A stretch of DNA of 64,000 nucleotides, from positions 55,374,679 to 55,438,678 of the forward strand of contig CAMGYJ010000004.1 of NCBI GenBank assembly GCA_946122785.1. Reading direction: 5' to 3'. A model generated the notes under the pieces. That model saw only the letters and a program-made list of their open reading frames with translations. It ran no database searches and was not told the DNA's origin. Each line of letters starts with the position of its first letter. Within the stretch, counting starts at the first letter, position 1. Source of the stretch: Linum tenue (lineage: Eukaryota > Streptophyta > Magnoliopsida > Malpighiales > Linaceae). Of this stretch, positions 43,603 through 55,734 are shown in pieces. The translations under genes were made by a program, and so were the position numbers.

Positions 43603-43823
43603 GTTTGAGAATTTTCTGCTTTGTACCAATCAAGTTTTTTCCCTTGATTACGGTCAACTTTCTACCCTATATTGATAGAGCATTCTCCTATCTTGTGTTG
43701 AGATTGCACTTTTAATTCCATCCTACCCCAAACAAACAAAAAATCCAAAAAATATCTTTTCGTGTTTGTTCTTGAAGATGTGATACTTTGATAACTACGG
43801 ACGCCAGTTTTGTGCTCGTATCA
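43592..43823 (+). mobile_element. Gypsy 3' LTR, 3' part only
   Basis: Similar to 42454-42679 throughout (CTACCCTATATTGATAGAGC, CTTGAAGATG-GATACTTTGATA, GTGCTCGTATCA). The join with gag falls in TTGAGCTTTAG, a word present both at the gag end and at the start of the shared LTR part. Confidence 0.75.
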
Positions 43824-45217
43824 ACAGAGGTTCCTCATATGAATGAATCTGGGTTCCGGTTTGAGATTGATGGATGAATTGGACTAGGAAAGCCTCGAGA
43901 AGTTCAGTTGGAGTTCACTGACGAGGGACGGTATCGAAGAAGGGAGAGTGCAATAAGGAATAACTTCCTTTATGCTTTTTTTTTAATTAATGTTTAGATT
44001 ATAATAACCTGAAATTAAAAAATATGTGAAATTTTAGAATTTTAAATGTATATTTATGATTAAATGGCAGTGACATGACTCGTTGACCATTAGTCAAAGA
44101 CGTTGACCGTCCAACTTTACGGTCAACCCTCGAGTTGGACCAATTTAGTCTTTATGGGTATTAGTTTAGGCCACGATAGATAATCTGAAAAGATTGGGGA
44201 AATTAGTCATTTACTGTAAAGTTAAGGTCATGCTAAGTTGTGAACCCTATATATTTTGTCATACATCATCTACTATTTTTTACATAAAAATATGGATAGT
44301 TAGCATAAAAAGTCACCAACCTTTGCACTTAGTTCAAAATTATCACAACCGTTGTAATTTGTAACGATGCAATAATACATGTTTGAGTGTATACGATAAA
44401 TGGTCATTTGGTCCTTCTTCGTCCAAAAATCAGTTAGTTTTGTCCAGCCAACACTTCACATCACAAAAATTATTAAGATAATAAGTAAGAACTCCATTAT
44501 GTTGGTGTTTTGCCTCTGAGGGACATAAGATCTCCATTCATGCTCTCAATTGTGAGGGTAGTCATGCTAGGATATGTTAATTCCTCACTTAGCTAGCTAC
44601 GCATGCGGTACAATATCTCCATTGTGTCGGTGTTTTGTCGCTGATGGGCACTAGTTATTCGTTCATGCTCCCCATTGTGAGGGTAGTCATGCTAGGATAT
44701 GTTATATATGTATGTATTACATGTTTCACCGTACGGTTGTGCTAGCTAAGTGGAGAGCAAGGCCCCATTGCAAGGTAAAATATGTAAAATTCGCACTTTC
44801 AGTATAAGAAATCATAAAAAGTAATAGTAGATAACCTCTTTCGAATAAACTAGGATTAGAACTGACCCCACCCTACACTAAGGAATTGTAGATGTGCTAG
44901 TTTGTAACAGGGATAAATGACTCCAGATGACTCCCGAAGGAAGATTTTTAACTTGAAAACTTAATTAGAACGAAGCACCTAATGCGATTTTATGAAAAAT
45001 GTTTACCGATACAAAGATTTCAATATTGTTCATGTTTTCAGTTAATATTTACCAATGACATTTTGATAAAATTATTACCTGACAGGACAGGCGGCTACAG
45101 TATTTGTATGAGGACAGGCGGCTACAGTACTTGTATGCAAAATTGCAAACACCACAAATTTTGCGATGAAAAAAAATTTGTTTTCGAGAAAATTAAAAGA
45201 GCAGACATTGTTTCACC
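43824..45217. other. Intergenic with local duplications
   Basis: AT-rich. 44491-44580 and 44605-44705 are diverged direct copies (CTCCATT-TGT-GGTGTTTTG, TGTGAGGGTAGTCATGCTAG). 45084-45110 and 45111-45137 are a tandem 27-bp repeat with one difference. No gene recognised. Confidence 0.5.
45084..45137. repeat. Tandem 27-bp duplication
   Basis: Two adjacent copies of a unit beginning AGGACAGGCGGCTACAGTA, differing at one base. Confidence 0.9.
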
Positions 45218-45974
45218 CAGGTGTACATGGGTCGGTTGGTTCGGTTTTAAGTATTTTAATCACCTGACCCATGCACTACGGTTTGGGAATTATCAAACCC
45301 AAACCCATCCAAAAAAATTTAAACCCTACGGTTTGTTTCTAATTGGGTTGGGTCGGGTTGGCGATATTTTTAAGTAAAAATCCAACCCAACATAAAATAT
45401 ATAATTATTATACACCATAAAAATATTTTATAACTAATTAAAATTTCAAACAAATAAATCGAGGTGAAAGGTATCAAAATTCACAAATGTTGTTTGAGTT
45501 TTAATAAAATGTGATTTACTTCAACATATGTCTAGTTTTTTTCACGATATTTGTTGAAATAGGCTAAAAAGGTTATAAACAAATGCATCCATAATATGTT
45601 ATTCTATTAAAATTGTATACAAGAAAAATGATTACGTGAATCATAATTATATTCAATTTATGTCTAAACTTTAAGTCGAAGAATGCATTAGATTAGGGAG
45701 ACCATGATAGAAAAACATGGCGAAATATCTTAATTTTCACATAAGTATGTCTATATACGACATAAATATTTTTTAGATACGAACTCATACTAATAGTTGG
45801 AACACGGGTTGGGTCGGGTTCTACGGGTTGTGTAATCCAAACCCAACCCAAAAGAGGCGGGTTGCACAAAAGAAAACCGTCACCCAACCCAAAATCTTCG
45901 TTTTAGCGATAAATACGGATGGGTTAGGTCGGATTGGACGGATGGGTCGGTTTGCGGGTGTGTTTGTTCACCTA
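45218..45974. mobile_element. Non-autonomous hAT-like element
   Basis: Left end CAGGTGTACATGGGTCGG and right end, reverse-complemented, TAGGTGAACAAACACACCCG. Subterminal zones carry CAAACCCAAACCCA and GGGTTGGGTCGGGTT words as in the hAT at 31746-32449. TTTCACC is found on both sides, but the exact duplication is not clean. Confidence 0.65.
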
Positions 45975-46282
45975 GACTTTCACCTAGAGATCATATGGCC
46001 TTGAGATCATATGGGTATTGGTAACTCGTTTTCTTCTCCCTTCTGTCGCTGACTCTCTCTCTCTCTCTTCTGCTCAGTGTTTCGGTGAGCGGTCTTTGTT
46101 CAAAATGCTCAATTTCCAAATAATTTTGTATTTTCTCAGGATTTCTAATATAATTATCCCCTCTTTGTGTTGAATTTTTCAACCTTGCTTGCCATCCCCC
46201 GTTCCGTCCACTTTCCTAACAAGCCCACCTTCGCCTTTGCTCACTCCGCCTGGTGACTCACTCCACCCTGTCCTGTCTTCCC

Positions 46283-46290
46283 TATAAATA
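46283..46290 (+). promoter_or_regulatory. TATA box of the F-box/kelch gene
   Basis: TATAAATA, 105 bp before the start codon at 46395. A run of 18 A lies in the leader just before the ATG. Confidence 0.65.
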
Positions 46291-46394
46291 ATCCCAAAAC
46301 CTCACCCAATTTCCACTCAGAACTCACTCAAACCGATAAGTCATTCAAAAAAGGAAGGAAAAAAAAAAAAAAAAAGGAGAAGCAATTATCAGCA

Positions 46395-47531
46395 ATGGCG
46401 ATTCAAAGAAGCGTCGATTCAGAAGAAGCTCCCATCCACGGCGACATCCTGGACACAATCCTCACCCACGTGCCGCTCATCCACCTGCTGCCGGCTTCCC
46501 AAGTTTCCCGGTCGTGGAACGGCGCCGTCTCGACCTCCCTCCGCGGGTTCAACAAGCCCAAGCCCTGGCTCATCCTCCACGCCCAGAACACCCGCTCCCC
46601 TTACCCGACCACGGCCCACGCCTTCGACCCGCGCTCCCGGGTCTGGGTCCAGATCCACAAACCCGAAATCAACTACGTCTCCGCCCTCCGCTCCGCCCAC
46701 TCCTCCCTCCTCTACATGCTCTCCCCTGCCAAATTCTCCTTCTCCTTCGACCCGCTCCACCAGACCTGGGACCACGTCGACGCCCCGATCATGTGGCGGA
46801 CCGACCCGATTGTCGGGAAGGTAGGCAAGTGGGTCGTCATCGCCGGCGGAACCTGCGACTTCGAGGATGACCCGCTCGCCGTCGAGATGTACGACGTCGA
46901 GTCCCGGACCTGGCGCACCTGCGAGTCCATGCCGGCCATCTTCAAGGACTCCGCCGCCTCCACGTGGCTCACCATCGCGGTCGGGTCGGATAGGATGTAT
47001 GTGGCGGAGAGGAGCACGGGGGTCGGGTACACTTTCGACCCGGATACCGCGGTCTGGAGCGGGCCCTACGACGTGCGGCCCGGGGGAAGCGCCTCCTCCG
47101 CGCTGGGGATCGTCAACGGCCGTCTGGTCCTGGTGGGGCTAATCGGGGATGGGGCGAATCAGAAGGTCAAGGGTTTGAAATTGTGGGAATTGGACGGGGA
47201 GACGATGGAGTGCGGCCGGGAGATCGGGGAGCTCCCGGCCGATTTCTTGAAGGAATTGGAGCCCGATTTCGCCGGGCTGTCGTCGGTGAACGTGAATTTC
47301 AAGGGGGATTTCTTGTTCGTGACGAACAATTCGGCGCCGGAGCGGGTGATCGTCGGCGAATTCGACGACGGCGGGAGGTGCGGCTGGAGCAGCGTGCGGA
47401 ACTCGGTGGTGAACGACGATGTTCGGCTCTCCAGTACGGTGGTGTACACGTGTGCCGACGTCGGGCTGGGGGATTTGCAGCGGGCGACGGTGTCGGCCGG
47501 TTGGAGATTCTCCCTCAAAGACGGCGCGTGA
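46395..47531 (+). CDS. KFB-CHS: F-box/kelch-repeat protein, KFB-CHS-like
   Basis: Single-exon gene of 378 codons. The F-box is at about residues 13-55 (HGDILDTILTHVPLIHLLPA, SQVSRSWNGAVSTSLR) and would bind SKP1 in an SCF ubiquitin ligase. The rest is a kelch-type beta-propeller: STRSPYPTTAHAFDPRSRVW-like blade, SFDPLHQTWDHVDAPIMWR, KWVVIAGGTCDFEDDPLAVE with YDVESRTWRTCESMP, and TFDPDTAVWSGPYDVRP. These motifs match At1g23390, known as KFB-CHS, which directs turnover of chalcone synthase and so limits flavonoid synthesis. The same target here is inferred. Start context is CAGCAATGGCG, and the Met falls at the family's usual position. The gene is strongly GC-rich against AT-rich surroundings, which explains many false frames on the opposite strand. 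No stops or shifts. Confidence 0.93.
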   Translation: MAIQRSVDSEEAPIHGDILDTILTHVPLIHLLPASQVSRSWNGAVSTSLRGFNKPKPWLILHAQNTRSPYPTTAHAFDPRSRVWVQIHKPEINYVSALRSAHSSLLYMLSPAKFSFSFDPLHQTWDHVDAPIMWRTDPIVGKVGKWVVIAGGTCDFEDDPLAVEMYDVESRTWRTCESMPAIFKDSAASTWLTIAVGSDRMYVAERSTGVGYTFDPDTAVWSGPYDVRPGGSASSALGIVNGRLVLVGLIGDGANQKVKGLKLWELDGETMECGREIGELPADFLKELEPDFAGLSSVNVNFKGDFLFVTNNSAPERVIVGEFDDGGRCGWSSVRNSVVNDDVRLSSTVVYTCADVGLGDLQRATVSAGWRFSLKDGA

Positions 47532-48318
47532 ATGTCAGATTTTAATGAAACTTTTCCTTCCTTTTTTTTTTCTTTTTCTTTCTACAAAATGAATTCATAA
47601 ATATTGGGTTAATGTCGACACAAATTTCATTTGTACTTACGGACGGTTTAATTTGAACTTTTCCGATGTGTACTTGGTCGTATGTTATTTAATTGACGCA
47701 ATATTTTTTTCATCGTAATGCATATTCTCGTAGTTCGACGCCAGTGTATGAAACGCTAGGTTCGGCATGACACAAATGGCAGCTTGACAAACTTTTAGTT
47801 AAATGTAGCTACTGGCTAGTACCCAGAATTGAGCCTCGGATTTCAATAACTGCTGTTGAGTTGAAAATCTAGCTCGATTTATTGCTTTGGGTGGCCAACT
47901 GTGATGCTTAGTAGTTAGACGGTTGGTATTTAGAAAAAACATTGACTTGACCGTATTTAAAGTTTAATTTTTTTTTTGTCAAGGATTGGTGGTAATAGAG
48001 TTAATAATTGTTACAAAAAAATATTGTGGAGTGTTGACCTATATTGTTTTTCTTTAATAGATAAAGGTAAATAAGTAGTCAAAGAATAGTAAGCAATCAA
48101 GCGCAACAGTCGACAGATAGTCGTACTGTCGATGAAAGGGCATTGTTGATCACTAAAAGAGTAGCCTTGTTAAACCTGTAATGAGTAAATGTGCACAAGA
48201 AACGAAGATAGGAAGACACCGCAAAACCGATCTCCTATAGAATCGCACCACCCCGAGCCTTGTTATACATTCTTCACCCAAATGCGGCGCACCAAGGTTT
48301 GACAGTCGCCGCAAATGT
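47532..48318. other. 3' flank of F-box/kelch gene
   Basis: The likely 3' untranslated region follows the stop; AATGAA and AATGAATTC at 47543 and 47588 could serve as poly(A) signals. The remainder is AT-rich, with nothing recognised. Confidence 0.4.
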
Positions 48319-49260
48319 TCATAGAAAATAATGATGTGTTACACACCAATTAATTGCATCACGCAATGCCAATAGTTCGATTAAGAAGGGATCACTAATA
48401 CCTGAATAATACTTTCCAACGACGAACAAAAGATTGCCACCGATAGTGAACCCAGCGAAATCAATGCCGCTACTAGTGCCTCGCTGCCAAGCATCATCAA
48501 AGTGAACAATAAACCACTTGTAGGAAACCATCCTGGACTTGTCGAGAGAGAGAATATGTAGTCTCAGCAGAACACTCAGACCGAAGAGAATTCCCCATGT
48601 GCAAAGCCATTGGGGTAGCAGCCGCACACCATTTGTCAGCTTGAGCCTGGAACTGGCGAAGTAAGGTAGGTCCTCGATATTGAATGTGCTTATGAACCGC
48701 CCAACAACGGAATTTCTATGAACACCAACAAAGGAAAATAATATAATGAATAGCTTCTTTGGATAAATGACAATCAAAGAACAAAGCATGCCAACAGTCA
48801 ACGTGACCAAGTGAGGAGAGCCTAACCCTTAACATTCTTTAACAAGGAAAACCCCCATAACTCTATAGCTAGGAGGCAATTAATGAAGGAATGAGTAATG
48901 GATTCGTATTGTCGGAGCAAACATGGCACGTACACTCAGTAACCAATGTTTTGGTCAGCAAGATCCCGTGAACCAGTAAGAAATTCCGAACCATTTGCCA
49001 ACAAAAGAACTTCAACTCGGGAGGTAAGAGAAGATTCCACAAGCATTTTTCAGAAGCTTGAGTCAAATGGAAAAGGAGTAGGTGGATGGAGGCGATTAAG
49101 TTCAGTAGAGAGGAGATGGTACCCAGTCTTAACCGTATACTCTTCGGAATGAGTGTAATGCCAAAGAAGCTTATCAAGAATGAACTCTTGCGGTAATGGG
49201 ATGGACAAAGTCATTTTTGAGAGAGAAATTGGAGTTCTTCTTACATCATAGTGAGAGAGG
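48319..49260 (-). pseudogene. LINE ORF2 C-terminal remnant (zf-RVT, RNase H)
   Basis: On the minus strand, in order: DKLLWHYTHSEEYTVKTGYH, then (after a frameshift) SEKCLWNLLLPPELKFFCWQ with ECTCHVCS. This is the zinc-binding reverse-transcriptase-associated (zf-RVT) domain. Then comes a plant RNase H-like piece (WFIVHFDDAWQRGTSSGID, GISDPFLIELLALRDAINWC), in which the first catalytic Asp is kept in the F-D-D-AW context. Several frameshifts. The reverse transcriptase proper is not seen. It is a 5'-truncated LINE, unrelated in position to the one at 10.9-12.3 kb. Confidence 0.75.
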
Positions 49261-50789
49261 GATGAAGCTAGAGAGCTTAGAGGAGAGCTTTCCACTACCA
49301 TTGGAGGCTTGATTTCAACACCAAGAGTAATCAATGTCCAAGATCTTCTTCTCATGATGATTGTCTTCTCCATTTTGGTTGTTTTTTTCACTCTACCTAT
49401 GGTAGTTGATGAAACTTTATTTATAGTGTTTGTCACTCCCATATTTGATGCATTTTCTCATTATATTGAAGGTACAAAGCAACCTAAGGAAGATTGGATA
49501 AAGAATTCAAGAACTCCGGAGGACCAAATTAGCTTTAAAGCTTAGTTAGTAAAGTACGGTATGAGTATTAAGTATAAACTACGTACAAATATTTTACTTT
49601 GTCTCTAAACTAATGGTACGTTTAAAATTACGTGAATAGCCATAAAATATATAAAATCAATTATTTTAAAAATAAACAAATATATAAATAAATAGATAAG
49701 TTAGCAATCTAATTCATTAAATACGGAAATAAAAGGTGTTATACGGGTTTTACACATATTTAGTACGGAGCCATCAAATGAACGGGGGGACAATGAAACG
49801 GCTTGACCATAATAAGGATACAAAATTTTTGAAGGGATAAAATACGTACGACCATATATAGGTGTATTAAATGGAGTATTTAAGCTATAAAGAGAAGTTT
49901 AAGGAGTGTTCACGAGAAAGAAGTAGTCCATTGAAGTCAACTAGAAGTTGCTAGTATTTCAAGACAAGCCCATAGGAGGAAGAATCAGCCATTCCAAAGA
50001 ACGAAAGAAAGAAAGAGCAGTGGCCCAAATAAAGGGACCAACCGTTGTTACCCAAAGTTTCAGTCGAAATCGTTAGTAATTGAAGTCCATGGATCAAGAA
50101 TCCCAATCCACAAAGAACTAGAGCTGCGGGGTCAACAAAAGCCATACCTGCCATCCCTTTTTTTTGTTGACAAAGATTCATATATCTACTGGGTTTATGA
50201 GACTCTTTCCTAGCCGATTTAGGTTGTTTTAGGTTGGATTCTCCGCTATAAATTGAGGGCATGACTCCATTGCAAGAGTAAGGTTGCACAAACACACAAA
50301 TATTTGTAACACTCTGCAACCGTGCTTAGTCTAGTCGAAGTAGAGGAGGTCTGCAGTTAATGAAATGATGTCATCATCAATGGTGGTATCTTCATTATCC
50401 TCTATATAGCTAGTCCAAATTGATTGTAAATGCGGTCTTGTTCATTGTTATGTGAATGAATGCTATGATTTCATCTCATACTTGTGTTTGTCTATGAATT
50501 TTGATGCATGTGATGATCATTGATGGTTGCTTGTATTTGATGCTTATGATGGTTATTGATGTTTCCATAGTATGAATGCTCTTAATAGTATGAATGCTCT
50601 TAATAGTATTAATGCTTATGATTATATTGTATGCTACTATATGCATTGTGCTTAGTATTGTCTAGATTGTCAAGAAATTACCTTCTAGTGATACCTCATT
50701 GACATTTTTTCTTAAATGGAAGGAAATGAGAGAAAATTACCTTCTACGGATACCCCATTAACTAACATAAAAAGGACATAGAATGGGGG
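49261..50789. other. Intergenic, with LTR-like DNA
   Basis: 49550-49960 is AT-rich. 50170-50350 has a TATA-like word (GCTATAAATTGAGGG, 50246) followed by leader-like sequence, in the style of an LTR promoter. 50480-50770 has repeated TATGAATGCTCTTAATAG units and a part similar to the reverse of 40570-40720, so probably gypsy LTR debris. The 122-residue minus-strand frame at 49951-50319 is unrecognised. Confidence 0.4.
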
Positions 50790-51249
50790 TAGTGATGGCA
50801 ATGGGGCGGGGCGGGGCGAGTACCTCAATTCCCATGCCCCGCCCACGCTACTACGGGTCGGGGCGGGTAAAACCCGCGCGGGTACGGGGCAGGGCGGGCC
50901 GACCCACTCTTACATGTTATTCAAAAGAAATACAAGTAAATTTTACTTTTTACAATAAAACGTAGGAAAAAACACTTTAAGAATGAAATATATTGATAAT
51001 AGAATGGATAATTGAGCCTAACAAGTTGAAAGATCGACTCTAACTAGTTGAAGAAAAGTAAAAATAGGAGAAATATGTATAGATATTGTAAGAAATTGAG
51101 ATAAAATGAGTCTAGAACGGGACGGGGCGGGGCGGGTCGGAAGTAGATACCCATGCCCCGCCCCACGCTACTGCGGGTCGGGTAATACCCGCCCCATCCC
51201 GGGTCAGGTCGGGTAATACCCGCGGGGCGGGTTGAAATTGCCATCACTA
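50790..51249. mobile_element. Short hAT element with GC-rich ends (460 bp)
   Basis: Ends TAGTGATGGCAATGGGGCG and, reverse-complemented, TAGTGATGGCAATTTCAACC. The 8-bp duplication AATGGGGG is exact (50782-50789, 51250-51257). Subterminal zones of about 110 bp are packed with GGGGCGGG, CCCGCCCC, CGGGTCGGG and CCCGCGCGGG words around an AT-rich core. Non-coding. Confidence 0.93.
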
Positions 51250-52069
51250 AATGGGGGATTGATTCGTCAGAGGGAAGGAAAGGAGAGAAAATTGGACTAA
51301 TTAATTGGAGTTTTTTCTTAAATATCATTTGTTAAAAAAATATCCAAAATATCGTAGTTGAAAAAATATTTTCCAATATACTATCATAATAGACTAATTC
51401 TTGCGCGAACGCCACAATTGGGTTTTGTAATGGACAAAAAAACCAACTGAATTTTGCCCGCCTTAAAGATGAATCGGGGATAAAGATATCAATTGGGGCG
51501 CACACGCCCCAATTATTCTTTCTTTCGCCCTGATACTATAAACTCTTCCTCACCATAAAAATTGCATGAAAACTCCTCCCCACTAGATTGTGAAATATTT
51601 ATTAAATATAATTTATTAGTTAGTTATTTATCTATTAATTAGTTACATGATGATTCATATAGACTTTTGGTTCATCCATATAAGACTCGAGGTACGTCTA
51701 TATTAGGCAAGTATTACAAGCTTTGTGAAGTATACCTTCGCATTGCTGGATTGTATACTGTTAACGAGCTTGCACCGCTGCATGATGATTATGACTTCAT
51801 CACGATAGTAGTGGAGCATTGATGATCAGCGACCTCGACTTTCACCTTCCTTGTTGCAAGTGTACTATTACATTGGAAGATGTTACAGTTCTTATATGAC
51901 TATCATGGAATGAGTTATGCATGTATCCATTTGGAAAGCTTTTCCAAATTTTATAGGTGTCATGGAAACCCCTAAAAGAGTCTGGAAACACCACTAACTA
52001 TAGCTACTGGCTAGTACCCAAAATTGGATGATTATATTTCAATAATATACTCAGAACTTCGTTTGTGAG

Positions 52070-52570
52070 ACATTTGATGTTGTATGAGAACTATTAATAT
52101 GAATTTTGAAATGCTTTGGTTCATAAATGTTTATCATCATAATAAAAAAAGTTTCATAAGCTCGTAACTTAGTGGTTTACCTTTTCATGGTTTGAGAAAC
52201 ATGTATAATTCATATAATACTCATATCTAACAAATTATATTGGTAATGGTGTCCGATCAATTGACGAGGTCATGGTGAATGAATCCTCTACAAGTTACAA
52301 GTGCAATCGAAGTTTTCCACTCGACATTGATATACTTTCGAGAGGACCTATTTGCGCTATCTCTTTGCCAAGCCAAGAACACACCATCATCAATCCCTCT
52401 TGGTGGATGTGATGGTGGTCAATCCATGATTTCTTATATGGTTTGGGATAAAGATAAGAAAGAAGGAAAGAAGAAGAGGTATCGTCGACGGAGCCTCAAT
52501 TCTCATCAGGACCACGAGCCATCATCATTAGTTGCCACATCAAATGCTCGCGACTAGTGCCTTCACATCA
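52070..52570 (+). other. Segment present only in copy A
   Basis: Absent from copy B, where GAGACATTTTATGTCATCGA joins the two flanks. It includes a 92-residue frame at 52279-52557 with a Lys/Arg-rich end, unrecognised, in the position of the last part of a gypsy polyprotein. Confidence 0.6.
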
Positions 52571-54860
52571 TTGATGAGAACCTCAACTTCAAATTTGTTT
52601 GGGGGTGGACCGATACTTAAGATCCCCCTTCCGGCTCATAACCTGAAAGAAGCACTTGTTAGGAGGCAACCCAATCCATTGGTTTAGATTTCTTTTCTCT
52701 TCAATAACTCAACCTTCGGGAGTTGTGGTGTTTTGGTTGTTGAGTTGCTCTCCCGAATCTTGCCCATCCTCATGTTTCATCCACCATCTTTCATACCTAA
52801 TCCTATAACTTCATTTTACCCTTCTTATATTTCCTCCATAAGGACAATGTCGTGCTTAAGTGTGGGGTGAGGGTGTTCTGTTATATGTGTGTGTGTGAAT
52901 GAATGGTGTGAATGTGAGTGCTTGTAGCCAAGTAGTTTATGCCTAATTTTTTTTTATAAATTTGAGGGCTCTAATTACATCGTCCTATGAATTAACCTAC
53001 TCAATGTGCTTTGAATTGTTAGATGTCATTATAGGGTGCAATCTAGGGAGGATGGTGTAGCGCTATGGAGGATGTCGGTCCATGAGAAATCTAACCTCCA
53101 CCTTTTGTTGGTTGATGTTGTTGATTAGTGAGTTAGGACATTTGTGTGGTGACTCTCTACTCTACCCTTGTTGATTTGAAATTTATTTCATAAATGTGCT
53201 CCATTTTTTAATGTTCTTTGAATGTGAAAAAGAGTGTCTCGTGTATTGTGGCAAATAGACATAGTGCTTAGTGAATCCATCGGAAAATTTATCTAAAATT
53301 GGTTTGCGCTTTGAGGATGTGTAAGGGAGACAAGGACATTGTTTCTAAACCTTCACCTACTACTCCCCATCCTCCCTTACACCTCTCCTCCTCGAGAGAC
53401 ATAGGCTCTTGTGTATCTGAAATGTGTGACAACCTATCACTATCTTAGGCTGACTGCCCTAGATCGAGCCTAGGGTGGGAGTGCGCTTTGGAAACAACTT
53501 GTGTAAAGGGAGTTCATGATCTCTTCCATCCAACCCTTTTCCTACTACCTTTCATTCTCACTTCAGGATTTGGGGACAAGCAAACGGTTAAGCGTGGGGC
53601 GTTTGATTCGGACTTAATTATACAGGTTTAGTCCCTCATTTCTTGACTGATTTGATTTGAAATACTCCTTTCTTGACCTTTTTTACACTAGATTGTGTTT
53701 TGTTGTTGTCACATTTCAGGTCCTAGTACGTGGGTGAAGTTTAAGAGCAAGTTTCGGGACATTTGGAAGTCAAAACGAGCCAAAAAGTAGAGGGTATGCA
53801 CAAGTCACGGGTTGAGTCTAGAAGTCACGACCTAGGGGGTGACACTCGACAAACAAGCAATTAGATGTGCAAAAAGGGAATAGCAAAACCATGGTTTGAG
53901 GGCATTTGCATAAGTCATGGTCTGGCTGTGACTTATGACACAAAACCGTGAGTTACACCTAAAAATGAAGCAAATCGATGCATTTTGCACAGGTCACGCT
54001 ATGTGTTGCGCTCGTGACCTAGGCTGTGACCTGCACACTGCTCGCGTTTAAATGGGTTGTTGCGGGGTTTAAGAGAAGGAGAGTTGGGTTTTCAACCTAA
54101 AGCACCAAAGGGGCATTTCTAAGATAGGGAAAACGACATATGATGGTTCTTGGAGCTTTTTTGGAGGTACCCAACCCACTGGAGCTAGAAGATCGGCCTA
54201 GAAGATGAAAATGAAGATCTTGAGCTTTATACGATATTATCTCTCCTTTCTATGGATTAGTTCTTGCTCAGTTAGGTTTTGATGAATCCTAGCCATGTTC
54301 TAGTTTTGTATGATTGGAATTGATGTTTGAATGATTCCTATGCTTCATTACATTCTTGATTATATATTGATTTGAGCTATTATCATGAAATTGTATGGGT
54401 ATTGATCATACTTCCCAATTTGGGGCTATCAACCTAAGGTAGAGAATATCCGATTAGGTTGATTATAAGGGCATTCTTCAATTCTTCATTGTGGGTCGAT
54501 TGATCAAGCATGATGTCGGACTACAATGCCGTATTGGATCACGATCCTCTAATGGGAGTCTGAATTGCATGTCATAGGTGTTCTATTTTGTTGAATGTGG
54601 AAACTCTCCCTCCAGATGGTTCATGCTAGGTGAGTTTGGATAACTCGTATAGGGAGTTCAAGCGGGCTTAGGACTCTCTGCGGTATAAATCTTGAGTAGG
54701 CAAGTTAGAAAATTCAACATCGATCCGGTTAGTGGCTAGAGGGATTCAATGCCTAAGTGAGCTCCCAACTTATAATTAGCTAGTGTAGTTGTTAGAGTAG
54801 TTTAGTTTTGTAATCTTCAAATCTTGTGTGGCTAGATAACAAACCGAAGGAAAATAATGG
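52571..54860 (+). mobile_element. Gypsy LTR-like sequence in copy A
   Basis: Contains CACTTGTTAGGAGGCAACCCA, a phrase typical of the 3' end of Athila/Tat gypsy elements. Then come CTTAAGTGTGGGGTGAGGG, CATTTGGAAGTCAAAACGAG and blocks of repeated AAGTCACG/GTGACCT words, as in large gypsy LTRs. No coding frame is present. Equivalent to about 58985-61290 in copy B. Confidence 0.55.
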
Positions 54861-55202
54861 TACTTCTAGAGACATGTGAATTTCGATAATTTTATTACAT
54901 ACTTTCACTATACTACACCCGATCATTGGTTGTACTTGGTTTTCAACTAAGAGAATAATTTTGAGTAAGGAAGATTATATTGGAATTCACCGAATATGAT
55001 AAATAAGATTTTTGTGGTAAGAGTAAATGTTCTTTGGTGATGTCATTTACTTTCTTAAATGAAATAATAAAATTTTATGTATGAAAATCATCCATAACCC
55101 AAAATATAAAATGTCTTTGGGTGCGATCATAACCCAAAATATAAAATGTGTTTAAAAATACGGACAGATTATTTCACCGAATAAAATGCGCCCACCAGCG
55201 AG
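54861..55202 (+). other. AT-rich flank of Pack-MULE 3
   Basis: Non-coding AT-rich sequence shared with 61295-61607 of copy B. It ends in the Pack-MULE target CCACCAGCGAG (55192-55202). Confidence 0.6.
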
Positions 55203-55454
55203 GGGACCGGTTATTGTAACAACACCCATTGTGTTGTTATTGTAACAACACTAGTCCCCAACCAATAGGAAGCTAGGATTGTGATGACTTTTTATTAGAT
55301 GAGTTGACCTAGTGTAAAATCAAAACAGGGGTATAATTGTCATTATGAAAAATATGTTTAAATAAAAAAAATAAAAAAATAAATTTTTTTTATTTTCTGC
55401 CCAAAAATTTGGTCGTCGGAATTCTGCCACCGGTCGCCGGAAAATGGTCGCCGG

Positions 55455-55640
55455 TCACCGGAATATGCTTTTTGTCGCCGGAATATGCTATTTTGTGGCC
55501 GGAATATGCTTACCGGAGTCGGAATATGCTTACCGGCGTCGGAATATGCTTACCGGCGTCGGAATATGCTTACCGGCGTCGGAATCTAGTCACCGGGGCC
55601 GGAATATGCCTATCGGCGTCGGAATCTGCTCACTGACGGT
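55455..55640. repeat. 20-bp minisatellite in Pack-MULE 3
   Basis: About eight units of consensus GGAATATGCTTACCGGCGTC; the central three are exact, the outer ones diverge (GTCGCC, GTGGCC, GGGGCC variants). Confidence 0.88.
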
Positions 55641-55734
55641 CACCGGAGTTCGGTCAACGAACTTCGTTGACCGGTCAACGGTCTTCGTTGACCGGTCAAC
55701 GGTCAACAATCACCGGATGTTATGGTTAGCATTG

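Noticed and set aside
44491..44705. Direct repeats as a possible LTR pair
   Set aside because: They are about 100 bp, adjacent, with no internal region, primer site or target duplication; a simple local duplication explains them.
46403..47545. Long frames in other reading frames across the F-box/kelch gene
   Set aside because: They are shadows caused by high GC content; only the +1 frame from 46395 has domain structure.
55440..55640. Regularly spaced repeats that could suggest a CRISPR array
   Set aside because: The units are directly tandem with no unique spacers, and the context is a plant transposon.
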